Assembly (NCBI RefSeq): GCF_037975245.1
Contig: NC_092561.1
Coordinates: forward strand, 1,278,501-1,342,500
Length of the DNA: 64,000 bases
Origin: Apostichopus japonicus
Taxonomy: Eukaryota; Echinodermata; Holothuroidea; Aspidochirotida; Stichopodidae
Direction of reading: 5' to 3'
Shown: piece by piece, positions 12,101-25,360 of the stretch
Layout of the letters: each line of letters opens with the position of its first letter
Position numbering within the stretch: position 1 is the stretch's first letter
Notes under the pieces: model-generated
Told to the model about the DNA's origin: nothing
The model's input: only the letters and a program-made list of their open reading frames with translations
Databases searched by the model: none
Program-made: the position numbers and the translations under genes

Positions 12101-14646
12101 TCATTTAACATCCGAAAAAAGGCAAAATTTATTACTTTCGCTGATGATACAACATTTAGTTTTTTCCAAAACAAGCCTTTTTTAAAGGTTGTAATTTTTA
12201 CATGCAGAGGAGGAATTTAAAAATATTTTCACTTGGCTTAATGCAAACAAGTTATCTTGAAATATATATATTTTTGATAATGAAAGGTACAATGAAAGTA
12301 ATATTTCATTAATTCTAATTGGGGGCACGTCAATTATTCCTCATCATGCACAAAATTCCTGGGAAATTTTAATTGACAACAAACTGCATTGTAAAGAGTT
12401 ACTTCTTACGTTGAAAACATTAGTCTGTGCAATTGGTATTATTTACAAAACCAAGAACTTTCTCTCTTCATAAAAATGTGCTCATAATGCGCTGATCATT
12501 CTTTAAGTACCCCCCCCCCCCCCCGCCACGTCTTAATAATAGCTTATGACTATGGGGGAACGCCAACAACACTCATTTAAATAATCCGCATCCCATAATG
12601 AAAAAGAAATAAGAAAAAGGGAACAGAAAGATTATCAGATATATTCACAGTGTTCCATACAATACCAATAGTGCACCTCTGTTTTGGGAGTCTGACATAT
12701 TTTCGACCTTTACAGTTATCAACTTGGGAGTTTTATGTATAATGTTATCTCAGACTCTTACCAATACGGTCGAATTCGACCGCACTGGCCTAGCTATTCC
12801 ACTGGTTGATATAATAAATGAATCTGGTACACTTTTATCCATTGTCTTTGAAACTCATCGCAGCAGTTAGCCAGTAGTGTAATATTATTTATTTATTTAC
12901 TATTTTCATTATAATTTTGGTCATTCATCCCGCTTTGTGTCTTCTTTGTTTTTCATCAGAAACTTCCTTTACATTTCTAAATTTCCAGTGGGCAAACAGG
13001 TCTTTCACTAGACATAACAAGTTTAATATCGCATCATGGCGCAATAAGGAATTACCACAATTTACAGATAATTCGACAGGTCCTTCTAGCGACGATAAGG
13101 TACCCTTCAATGACCGGCTCGTTCAAACTGATGCGGCAACTCCCTCTGAGAGATTGGTCGAGGCCAACTTACTGACAAATCGTACAAAAACCAACGAGAT
13201 GGATTTTTCTGAAGTGGTAATCAAATTATCTATCTATATATCTATATAATTGAAATTGTAGTGAGTTGGAAAATCCAGAACATTGAAAAAAATGTCCAGA
13301 CTCCACCTGGATTCGAACCCGGGCCTCGCGCTCTATATGCAGACACCCTAACCACTAGGCTATGGACGCTGATTGTATTTCCAGAGGTTCGAAACCGGTA
13401 ATTCGACTATAGGCGGAGGGTTATACCAGTACACAAGTATTTCATTGTAGAACTTTCGTGTGGACCTATAATTATATACCTCAGTACTAATGTATAGCCT
13501 AACCGTACCCTACAAAGCATCGATTCATGTTTTTCCTGGAGATCATTTCCCCAAACTATGTTGTTAATTACAGTCCAGCATTAATTTTGATGTAAAAATA
13601 TTTGTATTGTCACAGTGAAACAACTGGTACAATAATATGGAATTAATTTATTCTCTCTCTCCACCTCTCTCTGTTTCTCTTTGTATATAGGCAGCCATGA
13701 TGTAGTAACATTGTGTCAAAACTTGTTGATACTTATGGCCTGCATTGTCATTATGTTAAAACAATAAATTCTGACAGATAGAATATTGATTTTGTTTTTA
13801 TAATTCTAGTTTGAATGTGGTGAAACGTGCCAGGAAATAATTCAGCAACACAGACAGCGGATCCTACAAGATTCTTGTCATAAGAAACCTATCAACGGTC
13901 CGCCCTCTCTATGGAACAAAACTACAGGTCACTTAAATCCATCGGAAATTAGAAGACTTGGACATATATATCCTATACACAGTATGGGTGTTTTATTCTG
14001 TACTGTACCAAAATGTGGATCCAGCACATGGAAAAAACTTATGTTAGCCGCGATTGGACGCATTGAGACCCCTCAGAGTTACAAGGGAGACATTCACCCA
14101 TTGTTTCGTAGGGTTGTCAAATCTTTAGGTAAATATAGTGCTGACGAATCCGAAGAAATGCTCAAGACGTACAAAAAGTTTGTTATCGTCAGAGACCCAA
14201 TGCAACGGATGTTATCACTCTTTCTTGATAAAGCCGTTGGAAAGCACGATTTAAAATTTAACGAAAGTCAGTTTGAGGGATTTTTAAAATTTATTCTGAA
14301 GAGTCCGAATAGATTTCAATCAGTAGGATTCGATGAACATTGGACGCATACTTCGTATTTATGTTTACCTTGTGATATCAATTACAACTTCATTGGACGT
14401 TTGGAAACTTCTCAAAGAGATACCAAATATATTTTTGATCATTTCCTTCAAAAAGCCAAAGGTAATTACAGTTTGACATTACGACCTACGAAACATGAAA
14501 CCAACAGCACAGCTCCCGAAAAGAAAAGTCAATATTTTTCACAAGTGAATCGGGAAATCCTCCACGCAATTGTAAAAAAATATGGTATAGATTACGACAA
14601 TTTTGGATATGATAGAAACATGTATCGTCTTTTCAAAAACCTATAG
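9136..14646 (+). CDS. Carbohydrate sulfotransferase, unit 2 (3 exons)
   Basis: Exons are 9136-9244, 12960-13216 and 13810-14646, giving 400 residues with the same splice phases as unit 1. The tail reads MEYISFSSFQCRAKP. This is the only copy with Cys at position 191 of the PAPS loop (VPKCGSSTWK rather than VPKGGSSTWK). Other differences are KAVGKHDL instead of KVVHKHKL and an Asn for Asp before REILH. Exon 2 belongs to class II (QFTDNSTGPSSDDKV...VEANLLTNRT), shared with unit 5. Intron 2 is short (593 bp) and contains a tRNA-derived SINE. No disabling change is seen, so it is probably functional. Confidence 0.9.
9360..9681. mobile_element. Short terminal-inverted-repeat element in intron 1, unit 2
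   Basis: Copy of the element at 1685-2008 with the same ends; only homopolymer lengths and a few bases differ. Confidence 0.5.
11320..12485 (+). mobile_element. Decayed non-LTR retrotransposon fragment, unit 2
   Basis: Same relic as in unit 1. It retains FKYGFRKGYSTDMAAVNL and an SPLTAWIASYLRN...LGHYISFLYINDVH stretch that stays open a little longer (11970-12185) because of a one-base difference. It lacks the TATATAAAA segment seen near 3990 in unit 1. Confidence 0.7.
13255..13400 (-). mobile_element. tRNA-derived SINE in intron 2, unit 2
   Basis: On the minus strand a tRNA-like head reads TAGCCTAGTGGTTAGGGTG (box A region, complement of about 13346-13364), then GGTTCGAATCC (box B, complement near 13309-13319), followed by a tail toward ACATTTTTTTCAATG and a GATA-rich end. 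It is preceded by a second B-box-like GGTTTCGAACC. It shares its whole length with copies at 36686 and 55968. The acceptor stem is not tRNA-quality, so it is a SINE and not a tRNA gene. Confidence 0.75.
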
Positions 14647-15013
14647 TAAGGGCGCGTAGTGTAGTGGTTGAATTATTATGATTGATAAAACAATGGATTT
14701 ATATTAACATTTACAATATCAACAACTTTGGTACGATCCACCTATTTACTAGAGTTCTTTGGAATTTTTCTTATACATTATCATTTATAATTTCAAAATT
14801 GCATTTAATTACAACAACAAAATTTCTTGCCTTTTAATGGAGACGGGTTTTTTAATTTGGGTTTGCTTCTTGAAATGACAGAAATTGATTTATTTTCAGG
14901 TTTTAATACGATCATTTAACTTAGTAGAGTTCTTCGGTATTTGTCTCATACATTATTAGTTATAAATAATTTGCCTTAAATTACAAAAAAAAAAGGTGAG
15001 GACTTATACATAA

Positions 15014-15169
15014 AAGTCCAAAAAGCATAACACACGCATTCCGTATGTGACTAATTACAATCCACTCATAAAATCCTTTATGAGCTCTATTAAACATTCC
15101 AATTAACAACGATACAGACTGGATTATGAACTATTTGGCTACAATAAAGATGTCAATGCCATGAAATGA
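15014..15169 (+). pseudogene. Sulfotransferase C-terminal relic, unit 2
   Basis: Same segment as 7495-7650, but the codon GAA before CAACGA is TAA here, so the frame is interrupted in the middle. Confidence 0.6.
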
Positions 15170-15652
15170 TTCATGTTTTAAAAGTTCTCATTATTTAAGC
15201 AACTCGCTAAACAATACTTTGATCAAGTAACTTTTTTAGTTTGATTCGTTATTTTTTATTTACTTATTATTTTTTTTTAAAGTTATATTGCATCGACTTA
15301 TTTCTTTATAAGCTGAGGGACAGGGTGGGGTTCACTCGGGCACCGATACATGGTTGTTCATGATGAAATCTGAACGATTCATTTAGAATAATGTTTACGT
15401 TCTTTTCAAAACACCGAGGGTCGTTGCTTATGCACATTTCATTTAGAATGTATCATTTGAGCTGTGATCGTTTGTTGTTCTTGTTCTTGTTGCTTTTGGT
15501 TAAATATCCTTTAAAATGAACAATTATTGTAATTGTTACATATACAGTTATTTCTCTAGGTTAACAAGTCACTTTTTATAGTCACATATGCTTTCCAAGT
15601 GGACAGAGACGTAAGTATTACAGGTCACGTGACGTCTGTTCATCAGTTCAGC

Positions 15653-16765
15653 CAGTGGCGGCGGAACCGGGGGGCTTGGGGGGCTCAGCCCCCCCCCAAT
15701 GAAAAAGTTGAGGGGGCAAATGCATGATAAGCCCCCCTAATATTTACCAAGGCTCCGAAACGTGCATCTGCCCATTTTTCAATGCATACTTGTCGATCTG
15801 TCCGATGCACACGTATACTATATACCTATATACAGTAGGTGTAATAGTTTAGTAATTGCTGGGGACCCTGGTCCCTCAGCCCGTCCCCTGGCTATAGACC
15901 ACATTGTCACCCCAACCGCGTCTTCACGCTCCGTGAAAAGTGGAAGCAGTGAGTGTGAGTACCGGTAAGCGTAACACAACTTCGTCTTAGGCCAATGACT
16001 TGCCTCATTTCAGCCAGTTCTCCAACATCCCCTTACTTAGTGGCGGAGCGTCCATATATACAGTCAGGGGCGGATCCCCCCCCCCCCCTCCTGACGGACT
16101 CAAATGGACTGCTGGCGCCCTTTTCAGCTTTTCACTACTTTTAACTTATTCGCGATTATTGACTATTTTATTGCGCTCTCATGTACCTATTGACATTTGT
16201 CATATTCTGTTGGTGTAATTTTCCGACAAAATGGCGACGACACCTATTTATTCTCCGTTTATCTGCAAATTAGCAAGGCCCGGAAAGGGTCATTTCCTGC
16301 AATCTAGGGAGTAACTTTACTCAAAAATTTTCTGTACGCTCCGCGCCAACCTGTGGTGGCGCTCCGCTTAGATAGTGTCATAAGCATCCCTACAGACCAT
16401 TCTTGCCCCCCCCCTGACCAATACCCCTAGCTCCGCCACTGCCCTTACTACACTCAAAAACGTCTTTGCGAGTACACTACGGGTTGTAGCTACTCTCTTA
16501 AAACACTATCGAATATACAAATTACAATGTTTTTACAGACTTTTACGTGCAATCTGAGAAATTGCAGGCTTGAGACCCATATTTTAGGGCTAGGTATTCG
16601 CAGCATAAAACACTCGGGAAGTGCCGTTTCCGGCCATCTGGGGTTTGAAAAAAAACCAAAATTTTAGTGTACGCTCCGCGCCAACCGATGGTTGCGCTCC
16701 GCTTAGATAGTCTCCACACATTAGCCCCCCCACCCCCCAATAATTTTTCCGTTCCGCCGCGCCTG
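15653..16765. mobile_element. hAT-like non-autonomous DNA transposon
   Basis: The insertion is flanked by the 8-bp direct repeat AGTTCAGC (15645-15652 and 16766-16773). Units 1 and 5 show the empty site with a single AGTTCAGC. Termini are CAGTGGCGGCGGAAC on the left and GTTCCGCCGCGCCTG on the right, an inverted repeat matching at most positions. An 8-bp duplication with CAG-starting ends is typical of hAT-superfamily elements; P-type elements also give 8 bp. No transposase is encoded. A second element of the same family is nested inside at 16038-16441. Confidence 0.85.
16038..16441. mobile_element. Nested hAT-like element
   Basis: It lies inside the larger element. It has its own 8-bp flanking repeat CCCTTACT (16030-16037 and 16442-16449) and inverted ends TAGTGGCGGAGC / GCTCCGCCACTG (11 of 12 match). 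Its interior repeats the GCTCCGCGCCAACC...GCGCTCCGCTTAGATAGT block found near the right end of the host element (about 16674-16711), so both belong to one family. Insertion order is clear: the outer element came first. Confidence 0.8.
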
Positions 16766-17821
16766 AGTTCAGCTGAATCAATCTTGAGACTTGTGAATCA
16801 GTCTGCGCTCTCATCAGGGAGCTGTTACTCTAACGTTACAGAAGCAGCTTCCTGCTCCCATTCTAAATCGTTCGGTTCGGTATAGTAGCCCTGGCTCCGA
16901 CCATTGTGGTCGTATTTGTATCTGTTTTGTATTCGTATTTTATGCACTTTATGCATGTACGTATCGTTATGTGGGAATATTCTTCGGTATTGAGACCTCG
17001 TTTGTAACCATTTTCGTTTAAGTGCATATGTTTCTCTGTTTAGTAGCATTGAGGACTTCATGACGATGTTTTGTCTGTACCGTGGCTGATTGTAGAAGTA
17101 GACTACGAAATCTACTCAGCGCTCGTTCCTAACTCGTTTATCTATGTGTTATATTTCTCTGCAAGTACTAGCGAGATTCGAGCCTCGTCGTTACTAACAC
17201 ACAACCATCCAAGCCACATTTGTTTATATACCGCCACCAGTCCACAGTAGGGAATATTTGGGCGCCCCCCCCCCCGGAATCTTTAGACTGAGTTGGCGTT
17301 ACAATATATATCATCCACCCCCACCCCCTTCCCCCAACCCCCATAAATTGTGGTTGGAAGAAGAAAGCCTATAGGGAAAGAATATTCCTGATGATTCCCT
17401 TCTTGTAACATATATTTTATTTTCTTGATACTCGCTTCAATCACCCCTAGAGAGACCATCAGCCTGGCTCCTCTATTCCCCTGCCCTTTCTCTTCACTGT
17501 AGCCAATACCAGTATACCCCCCTCCCCCTGCATTAGAAATAACAAATAACCTGACTCTCACACACCCTTCTGTAAACTGATCGAATCCGGAACAGGAAAT
17601 GCATTGATCGATCGAATCAACGACTGCTTAGTTCTTGGTACATGTATACATGCAGGACGGACGGACGTATATACATACATGTTTCTTCAATTGGGTAATA
17701 ACTTGTTTAACAGATATGAGAAGAACTAAAACTAAAATTGAGAATAAAGGGAAGAGTGACATTATTTCAGTGCTTTCGATCATATTCGGTGATATTTGAA
17801 TCATATAGTTAGAGCTAAACA

Positions 17822-20800
17822 ATGGAGTACATATCATTTAGTTTGTTTCAATGCCGCGCCAAGCGTGTCTTATTTGTGATGATCATATGTTCCTGTACAC
17901 TTTGGCTGGCATTCACATCGGTTAGTCGAGGTGAGTATTCTATATCAGTTTAACAAGTGTTTAAATATTTATGCTGGTATGCGTAATGTATTCACTGTCT
18001 GTTGTATCACTGCTAATTGACTTAATATCCTAGTCATATGTACCGTGTACAGGCGGACGTAGCCAGAGATTTGAAAGAGGGCAGAGAGCAGAATTTTCAA
18101 AGGGAGCATTATTACACTTAAAGGAGCACCATGATGTACAACGTGCCCTCACGTTGCAGGAAATAAACAATAATAAGTGAATTGTATTACGTAGCAGACG
18201 AACTTTCAGGGCAAAGATTGAGAAGGGTCTCTTAGCTTCTTTCAACCTAAAAGAGGGCTTCAATGATATTTCTTGCTATTTGTTAAATATTATTTTTCGG
18301 GTACTCAAAGGGGGGGTGGGCGATCGCTCCAATTGCTCCCCCTCCCCCTGGGTATACGTCCCTGGTTCTATATATATTATTCTAACGATGTTCCTTGAAT
18401 TAGAATTATTATCATAATAGTTTTACACATATCAGCAGAACGTTTTGAGTTTTGAGAGGGTCATTTAATGGAGTAAGCACCACTGTAACTTGTAATTTTC
18501 GTTATATTAGGCTACTTCTTTTAAAGTTCATTTATACCAAACAGCATAGAATGTTTATCATAACACATCCAAGTGCGGATATATTTGCGCTAAGTAGTGA
18601 CATCCCTGGGGTAAACCTATGTCAGACAAGTTGGCAAATCATAAAGTGACATCCGAAATCAATTTGCATGATATTTGCTTCGTTAAAACTTTAAGGGGCC
18701 ATATTGATGATAACTATCAAATTATATTAGGCCAAAATAAGGAGTAAGTTTTTTTTTTTTTTTTTCTTAATACGTAAATCAATGAACGGAATGATTTATA
18801 AGAAGTTAATAACAGGCAAAGCAATGATATTGAAATAATGAGTACGCGCGGCCAATTAGTGAAATAAAGGGAAGTTACCATGTGCAGTAGGCTAGACTGT
18901 CAACCTGGGAATGACATGATATTACATAGCGACAAACGCCAAATATATATAGTAGTCAACAATCAGCAGTGGCGTGAGTAATGGTGGGGAGGGGTGGCTC
19001 TCCATTTCTTTCATGTCACCCCCACCTCCATCGTCAGTCGCACAATAGACATATACTTATATACCTAATTTATAAACTCAATATGCCACAGACTGCACCA
19101 ATGCACACCCCCCCCCCCTCCTCATCAAACACACCTATACATGGAAATCGGCTTCAACGACCTTAGAGCCAGTCCACCTTCTTTATCATTTCCCTGTTCT
19201 GCCACTGTCTCTTCAGTAACAGCTATAACTCACCCCTATCCCTGCACCTCAACCGACTATATAGCCCCACTACCGGCTTTGACATCATCTGCATGTCACG
19301 GATTACGTTAATACACGTTAATACACTATTCCGTGTGGTACGGTAAGTATTCCATATCAAAGAATAGCAAATGGTTCTATACTAACCAAGCAAGTATTGT
19401 ACATAACGCGCGTGAGTTTACCCGTGTCTATTGTTCGACAACTCCCACAGTCCTACTCACTCCACTGTCAGTGCTTTCAAGTATTGTTCGTAGCCGCATA
19501 GACAATGACCATTCTTCAGCTATTGTCTGTTCTTCCTGCCTGAATACAATGGCTTCTCTGAATAAGCCTAACAGCATAGACAATGCAGACGACTATGGTA
19601 GGCCATAGGGAAATAATTGCTGATTAAATGTCTGTAAGAATTAAAATTCTATTTAACACTAGCTTTAAATAAATTAATACCGGCATTAAATAGTATTAAT
19701 ACTGGCATTAAATAACATTAATATACCGCCATTAAATAGACCATCTTTGTTTAGTTGGCACTGCAACTTTAGTTGCCTTATAGTATAATATGCAATATTA
19801 TTGACAAGCTTCCTTACACGTTTCCAGCTCTTGCGCCAGGCGCTAAACTTGCCCCGTTAGTTCATCCATCTTCATTCAGGAGTCTTCCAAACTTTCATAG
19901 CGTAATGCTCTTCGAAGATTAATCTAACGATCGACAAGATTACGAGAATTTTACGTCTTTATCCTTAATCGATAATTTTTTTTTACAAATAGTCATCGTA
20001 CTAATGTGCAGAGTGGTACTATATTAACCGATATTTCTGATCATTATCCTATTTTCTGCTGTTAGAAAAACTCTATTCATAAAACATAATTCTTCTAAGA
20101 GTGTTGGTTACTTTAATTATACTAGTGTCAGGATGAATTCGAGGTGAGCTGCTGCCTAAAGATCGGACAGATGTTATCAATCATCAGAATGCAGATTTTG
20201 CCTATTTCAAGTTTTCTGTATATAAAAAGATTTACTCAGACGTTCATAAGGTTGCGTACACTAAAAATGCTTAGGATATGAATCATCTGGCTAGAAACAG
20301 CAGGTCTCTAACTATGGGCATGTTTGCATATCACCTTCTGTATCTAAATTATTTGAACGTTTCACGTACAATAGAATATCTAATTTTATCCATAATCATA
20401 TATATCCTAAACACATTTAAGTATGGCTTTCGTAAAGATTATTCTACAGATATGGCAGCAGTTAATCTATAGTCGATAAAATTGCAACAGCATTATACAA
20501 AATACTTTCAGAATAGGAATCCTCATTGATCTCTCACAAGAGGTATTTGATACCAATGACTACATAATTCGTTGAAATAAACTGCTTATGGTTAACGAGG
20601 GGTCGCCTTTGACTGCATGGATTGCTAGTTACTTGAGGAACAGTATGTCCCCAAGTTGGTGTCCCCCAAGGATCTATCATTGGGACACTATATTTCCTTT
20701 CTATATATTAATGATGTTCATTTAACATCCGAAAAAAGGCAAAATTTATTACCTTTGCTGATGATACAACATTTAGTTTTTTCCAAAACAAGCCATTTTT

Positions 20801-23356
20801 AAAGGTTGTAATTTTTACATGCAGAGGAGGAATTTAAAAATATTTTCACTTGGCTTAATGCAAACAAGTTATCTTGAAATATATATATTTTTGATAATGA
20901 AAAGGTACAATGAAAGTAATATTTCATTAATTCTAATTGGGGGGCACGTCAATTATTCCTCATCATGCACAAAATTCCTGGGAAATTTTAATTGACAACA
21001 AACTGCATTGTAAAGAGTTACTTCTTACGTTGAAAACAATAGTCTGTGCAATTGGTATTATTTACAAAACCAAGAACTTTCTCTCTTCATAAAAATGTGC
21101 TCATGATGCGCTGATCATTCTTTAAGTACCCCCTCCTACCCCCCCCCCCCGCCACGTCTTAATAATAGCTTATGACTATGGGGGAACGCCAACAACACTC
21201 ATTTAAATAATCCGCATCCCATAGTGAAAAAGAAATAAGAAAAAGGGAACAGAAAGATTATCAGATATATTCACAGTGTTCCATACAATACCATATAGTG
21301 CACCTCTGTTTTAGGAGTCTGACATATTTTCGAGCTTTACAGTTATCAACTTGGGAGTTTTATGTATAAATGTTATCTCAGACTCTTACCAATATGGTCG
21401 AATTCGACCGCACTGGCCTAGCTCTTCCACTGGTTAATATAATAAATGAATCAGGTACATTTTTATCCATTGTCTTTGAAACTCATCGCAGCAGTTAGCC
21501 AATAGTGTAATATTATTTATTTATTTACTATTTTCACTATAATTTTGGTCATTCATCCCGCTTTGTGTCTTCTTTGTTTTTCATCAGAAACTCCCTTTAC
21601 ATTTCTAAATTTCCAGTGGGCAAACAGGTCTTTCACTAGACATAACAAGTTTAATATCGCATCATGGCGCAATAAGGATTTACCACAAATTACAGATAAT
21701 TCGACAGATCCTTCTAACGCCGAGAAGGTACCCTTCAATGACCGGCTCGTTCAAACTGATGCGGCAACTCCGTCTGAGAGATTGGTCGAGGACAACTTAC
21801 TGAATAATCGCACAAAAACCAACGAGATGGATTTATCTGAAGTGGTAATCAAATTATCTTTCTATCTATCTAGTTGAATTTAATACCATGTAATATGTTG
21901 CAGATAGTAACTCGCTATATGGTTGTAACGTCTATCAAGTTAATGGTATTTGAAATTCAAGAAACGTTCACAATAACATTTTAAACAAAGTCAATTGTTA
22001 GCTATAGCGCGATTCTCATTGGGTTTATGCTACCAAGTGTTATATCTAACTAAATCTGTTATAGGCGTAAAAATGTATCGTATAGTGTAGGCTACTGTAA
22101 TGATATGCAAATACTGATTGCAAATATATCCCGTTGTTCTATAACTGGGTGGTAGATGCCACGTACATGCATGTAGGGTAATAATGGGTTAGATTGATTA
22201 ACCAAAATAACGAACTAATTATAAATTGGGATGAACACATGTATTTTCTTTATGGAACGCTTAAAATCTGATCTTGATGTTGTTAAAGTACAGTCCAGCA
22301 GTTTTAAAATGAATTTTGATGTAAAAATATATGTACTGTCACAGTGAAATAACTGGTACAATAATAGGGAATTCATTTATTCTCTCTCTTTGTAGGCAGC
22401 CATGATGTATGTAGTAACATCGTGTCAAAACTTGTTGATACTTATGGCCTTCATTGCCATTATGTTAAAACAATGCATTCTGACAGATAGAATATTGATT
22501 TTTGTTTTAATAATTCTAGTTTGAATGTGGTGAAACGTGCCAGGAAATAATTCAGCAACACAGACAGCGGATCCTACAAGATTCTTGTCATAAGAAACCT
22601 ATCAACGGTCCGCCCTCTCTATGGAACAAAACTACAGGTCACTTAAATCCATCGGAAATGAGAAGACTTGGACATATATATCCTATACACAGTATGGGTG
22701 TTTTATTCTGTACTGTACCGAAAGGTGGGTCCAGTACATGGAAAAAACTCATGTTAGCCGCGATCGGACGCATTGAGACCCCCGAGAGTTACAAGGGAGA
22801 CATTCACCCATTGTTTCACAAGGTTGTCAAATCTTTAGGTAAATATAGCGCTGACGAATCCGAAGAAATGCTCAAGACGTACAACAAGTTTGTTATCGTC
22901 AGAGACCCAATGCAACGGATGTTATCACTCTTTCTTGATAAAGTTGTTCATAAGCATAAATTAAAATTTAACGAAAGTCAGTTTGAGGGATTTTTAAAAT
23001 TTATTCTGAAGAGTCCGAATAGATTTCAATCAGTAGGATTCGATGAACATTGGACGCATACTTCGTATTTATGTTTACCTTGTGATATCAATTACAACTT
23101 CATTGGACGTTTGGAAACTTCTCAAAGAGATACCAAATATATTTTTGATCATTTTCTTCAAAAGGCCAAAGGTAATTACAGTTTGACATTACGACCTACG
23201 ATACATGAAACCAACAGCACAGCTCCCGAAAAGAAAAGTCATTATTTTTCACAAGTGGATCGGGAAATCCTCCACGCAATTGTAAAAAAATATGGTATAG
23301 ATTACGACAATTTTGGATATGATAGAAACATGTATCGTCTTTTCAAAAACATATAG
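17822..23356 (+). CDS. Carbohydrate sulfotransferase, unit 3 (3 exons)
   Basis: Exons are 17822-17930, 21588-21844 and 22520-23356, giving 400 residues. The catalytic domain is nearly identical to unit 1 (KGGSSTWKKL, KVVHKHKL, LRPTIHE), with Asn-Glu changed to Asp-Glu after KYSA and an Ile-to-Met change just before GHIYPIHS-region RRLG. Exon 1 reads MEYISFSLFQCRAKR. Exon 2 and intron 2 (675 bp) are class I, as in units 1 and 4. All motifs needed for PAPS binding are present. Its 5' flank carries the hAT-like insertion more than 1 kb before the start codon, which could alter expression of this copy alone. Confidence 0.9.
18050..18365. mobile_element. Short terminal-inverted-repeat element in intron 1, unit 3
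   Basis: Copy of the element at 1685-2008. Its right side is closer to unit 5 (GCTCCCCCTCCCCCTGGGTA) than to units 1, 2 and 4. Confidence 0.5.
19940..21110 (+). mobile_element. Decayed non-LTR retrotransposon fragment, unit 3
   Basis: Same reverse-transcriptase relic as unit 1 and almost identical to it base for base, including the TATATAAAA segment. Confidence 0.7.
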
Positions 23357-25360
23357 TGAGGGCGCGTAGTGTAGTGGTTGAATTATTATGATTTATAAAA
23401 CAATGGATTTATATTAACATTTACAATATTAACAACTTTCGTACGATCCACCTATTTACTAGAGTTATTTTCAATTTTTCTTATACATTATCATTTATAA
23501 ATTCAGAATTGCATTTAATTACAACAACAAAACTTCTTGCCTTTTAATGGAGACGGGTTTTTTAATTTGGGTTTGCTTCTTGAAATGACAGAAATTGATT
23601 TATTTTGAGGTTTTAATACGATCATTTAACTTAGTAGAGTTCTTTGGTATTTGTCTCATACATTATTAGTTATAAATATTTTGCCTTAAATTACAAAAGA
23701 AAAAGGTGAGGACTTATACATAAAAGTCCAAAAAGCATAACACACGCATTCCGTATGTGACTAATTACAATCCACTCATCAAATCCTTTATGAGCTCTAT
23801 TAAACATTCCAATTAACAACGATACAGACTGGATTATGAACTATTTGGCTACAATAAAGATGTCAATTCCATGAAATGATTCATGTTTTAAAAGTTCTCA
23901 TTATTTAAGCAACTCGCTAAACAATACTTTGATCAAGTAACTTTTTTAGTTTGATTCGTTATTTTTTATTTACTTATTATTTTTTTTTTAAGTCATATTG
24001 CATCGACTTATTTCTTTACAAGCTGAGGGACAGGGTGGGGTGCACTCGGGCACCGATACATGGTTGTTCATGATGAAATTTGAACGATTCATTTAGAATA
24101 ATGTTTACGTTTTTAAAACACCGAGGGTCGTTGCTTATGCAAATTTCATTTAGAATGCATCATTTGAGCTGTGATCGTTTGTTGTTCTTTTTTTCTTCTT
24201 TGGGTTAAATATCCTTTAAAATGAACAATTATTGTAATCGTTACATATACATATTTACTAGAGAAATAGACAAGCTATTTCTCTAGGTTAACATGTCACT
24301 GTTTTAGTCATATATGCTTTCCACGTGGACAGTGACGTTATATTATAGGTCACATGACGTCTGCTCACCAGCTCAGCTGACTCAATCTCATGACTTGTGA
24401 ATCAGTCTTCGCTCCCATTCTTAATCGTTCGGTTCGGTATAGAAGCCCTGGTTCCGACCATTGTGGTCGTATTTGTATCTGTTTTGTATTCGTATTTTAT
24501 GCACTTTATGCATGTGCGTATCGTTATGTGGGAATCTTCTTCGGTATTGAGGCCTCGTTTGTAACCATTTTCGTTTAAGTGCATATGTTTCTCTTTTAAG
24601 TATTATTGAGGACTTCATGACGATGTTTTGTCTGTACCATGGCTGATTGTAGAAGTAGACTACGAAATCTACTCAGCGATCGTTCCTTACTCGTTTATTA
24701 TGTGTTATATTCTCTGCAAGTACTAGCGAGATTCGAGCCTCGTCGTTACTAACACACAACAATCCTAGCCACATTTGTTTATATACCGCCACCAGTCCAC
24801 AGTAGGGAATATTTGGGCGCCCCCGGAATCTTTAGACTGAGTTGGCGTTACAATATATATCATCCACCCCACCCCCTTCCCCCAACCCCCATAAATTGTG
24901 ATTGGAAGAAGAAAGTCTATAGGGAAAGATTTTCCTGATGATTCCCTTCTTGTTGCATATATTTTATTTTCTTGATATTCGCTTCAATCGCCCCTAGAGA
25001 GACCATCAGCCTGGCTCCTCAATTCCCCTGCCCTTTCCCTTCACTGTAGCCAATACCAGTATACCCCCTCCCCCTGCATTAGAAATAACAAATAACCTGA
25101 CTCTCATACACTTCTGTAAACTGATCGAATCCGGAACAGGAAATGCATTGATCGATCGAATCAACGACTGCTTAGTTATTGGTACATGTATACATGCAGG
25201 ACGGACGTATACATACATGTTTCTTCAATTGGGTAATAACTTGTTTAACAGATATGAGAAGAACTAAAACTAAAATTGAGAATTAAGGAAAGAGTGACAT
25301 TATTTCAGTGCTTTCGATCATATTCGGTGATATTTGAATCATAAAGTTATAGCTAAAACA
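23357..25360 (+). other. Spacer between units 3 and 4
   Basis: Unit 3 3' flank, relic at 23724-23879, then a class b 5' flank nearly identical to that of unit 2, including the hairpin at 24258-24286. No gene is seen. Confidence 0.6.
23724..23879 (+). pseudogene. Sulfotransferase C-terminal relic, unit 3
   Basis: Same relic, with the mid-frame TAA also found in unit 2. Confidence 0.6.

Larger units (their letters stand above)
14647..17821 (+). other. Spacer between units 2 and 3
   Basis: Contains the unit 2 3' flank with its internal duplication, the relic at 15014-15169, and a class a 5' flank of unit 3. That flank is interrupted by a 1113-bp hAT-like insertion (15653-16765). Without the insertion the flank closely follows units 1 and 5. 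No gene is seen. Confidence 0.6.

Noticed and set aside
11970-12185. Functional reverse transcriptase
   Set aside because: Only short frame-broken pieces remain and the catalytic region is degraded in every unit.
13301-13370. tRNA gene on the minus strand
   Set aside because: Boxes A and B are present, but stems are imperfect and the same extended sequence with tail occurs at 36686 and 55968, so it is a SINE.
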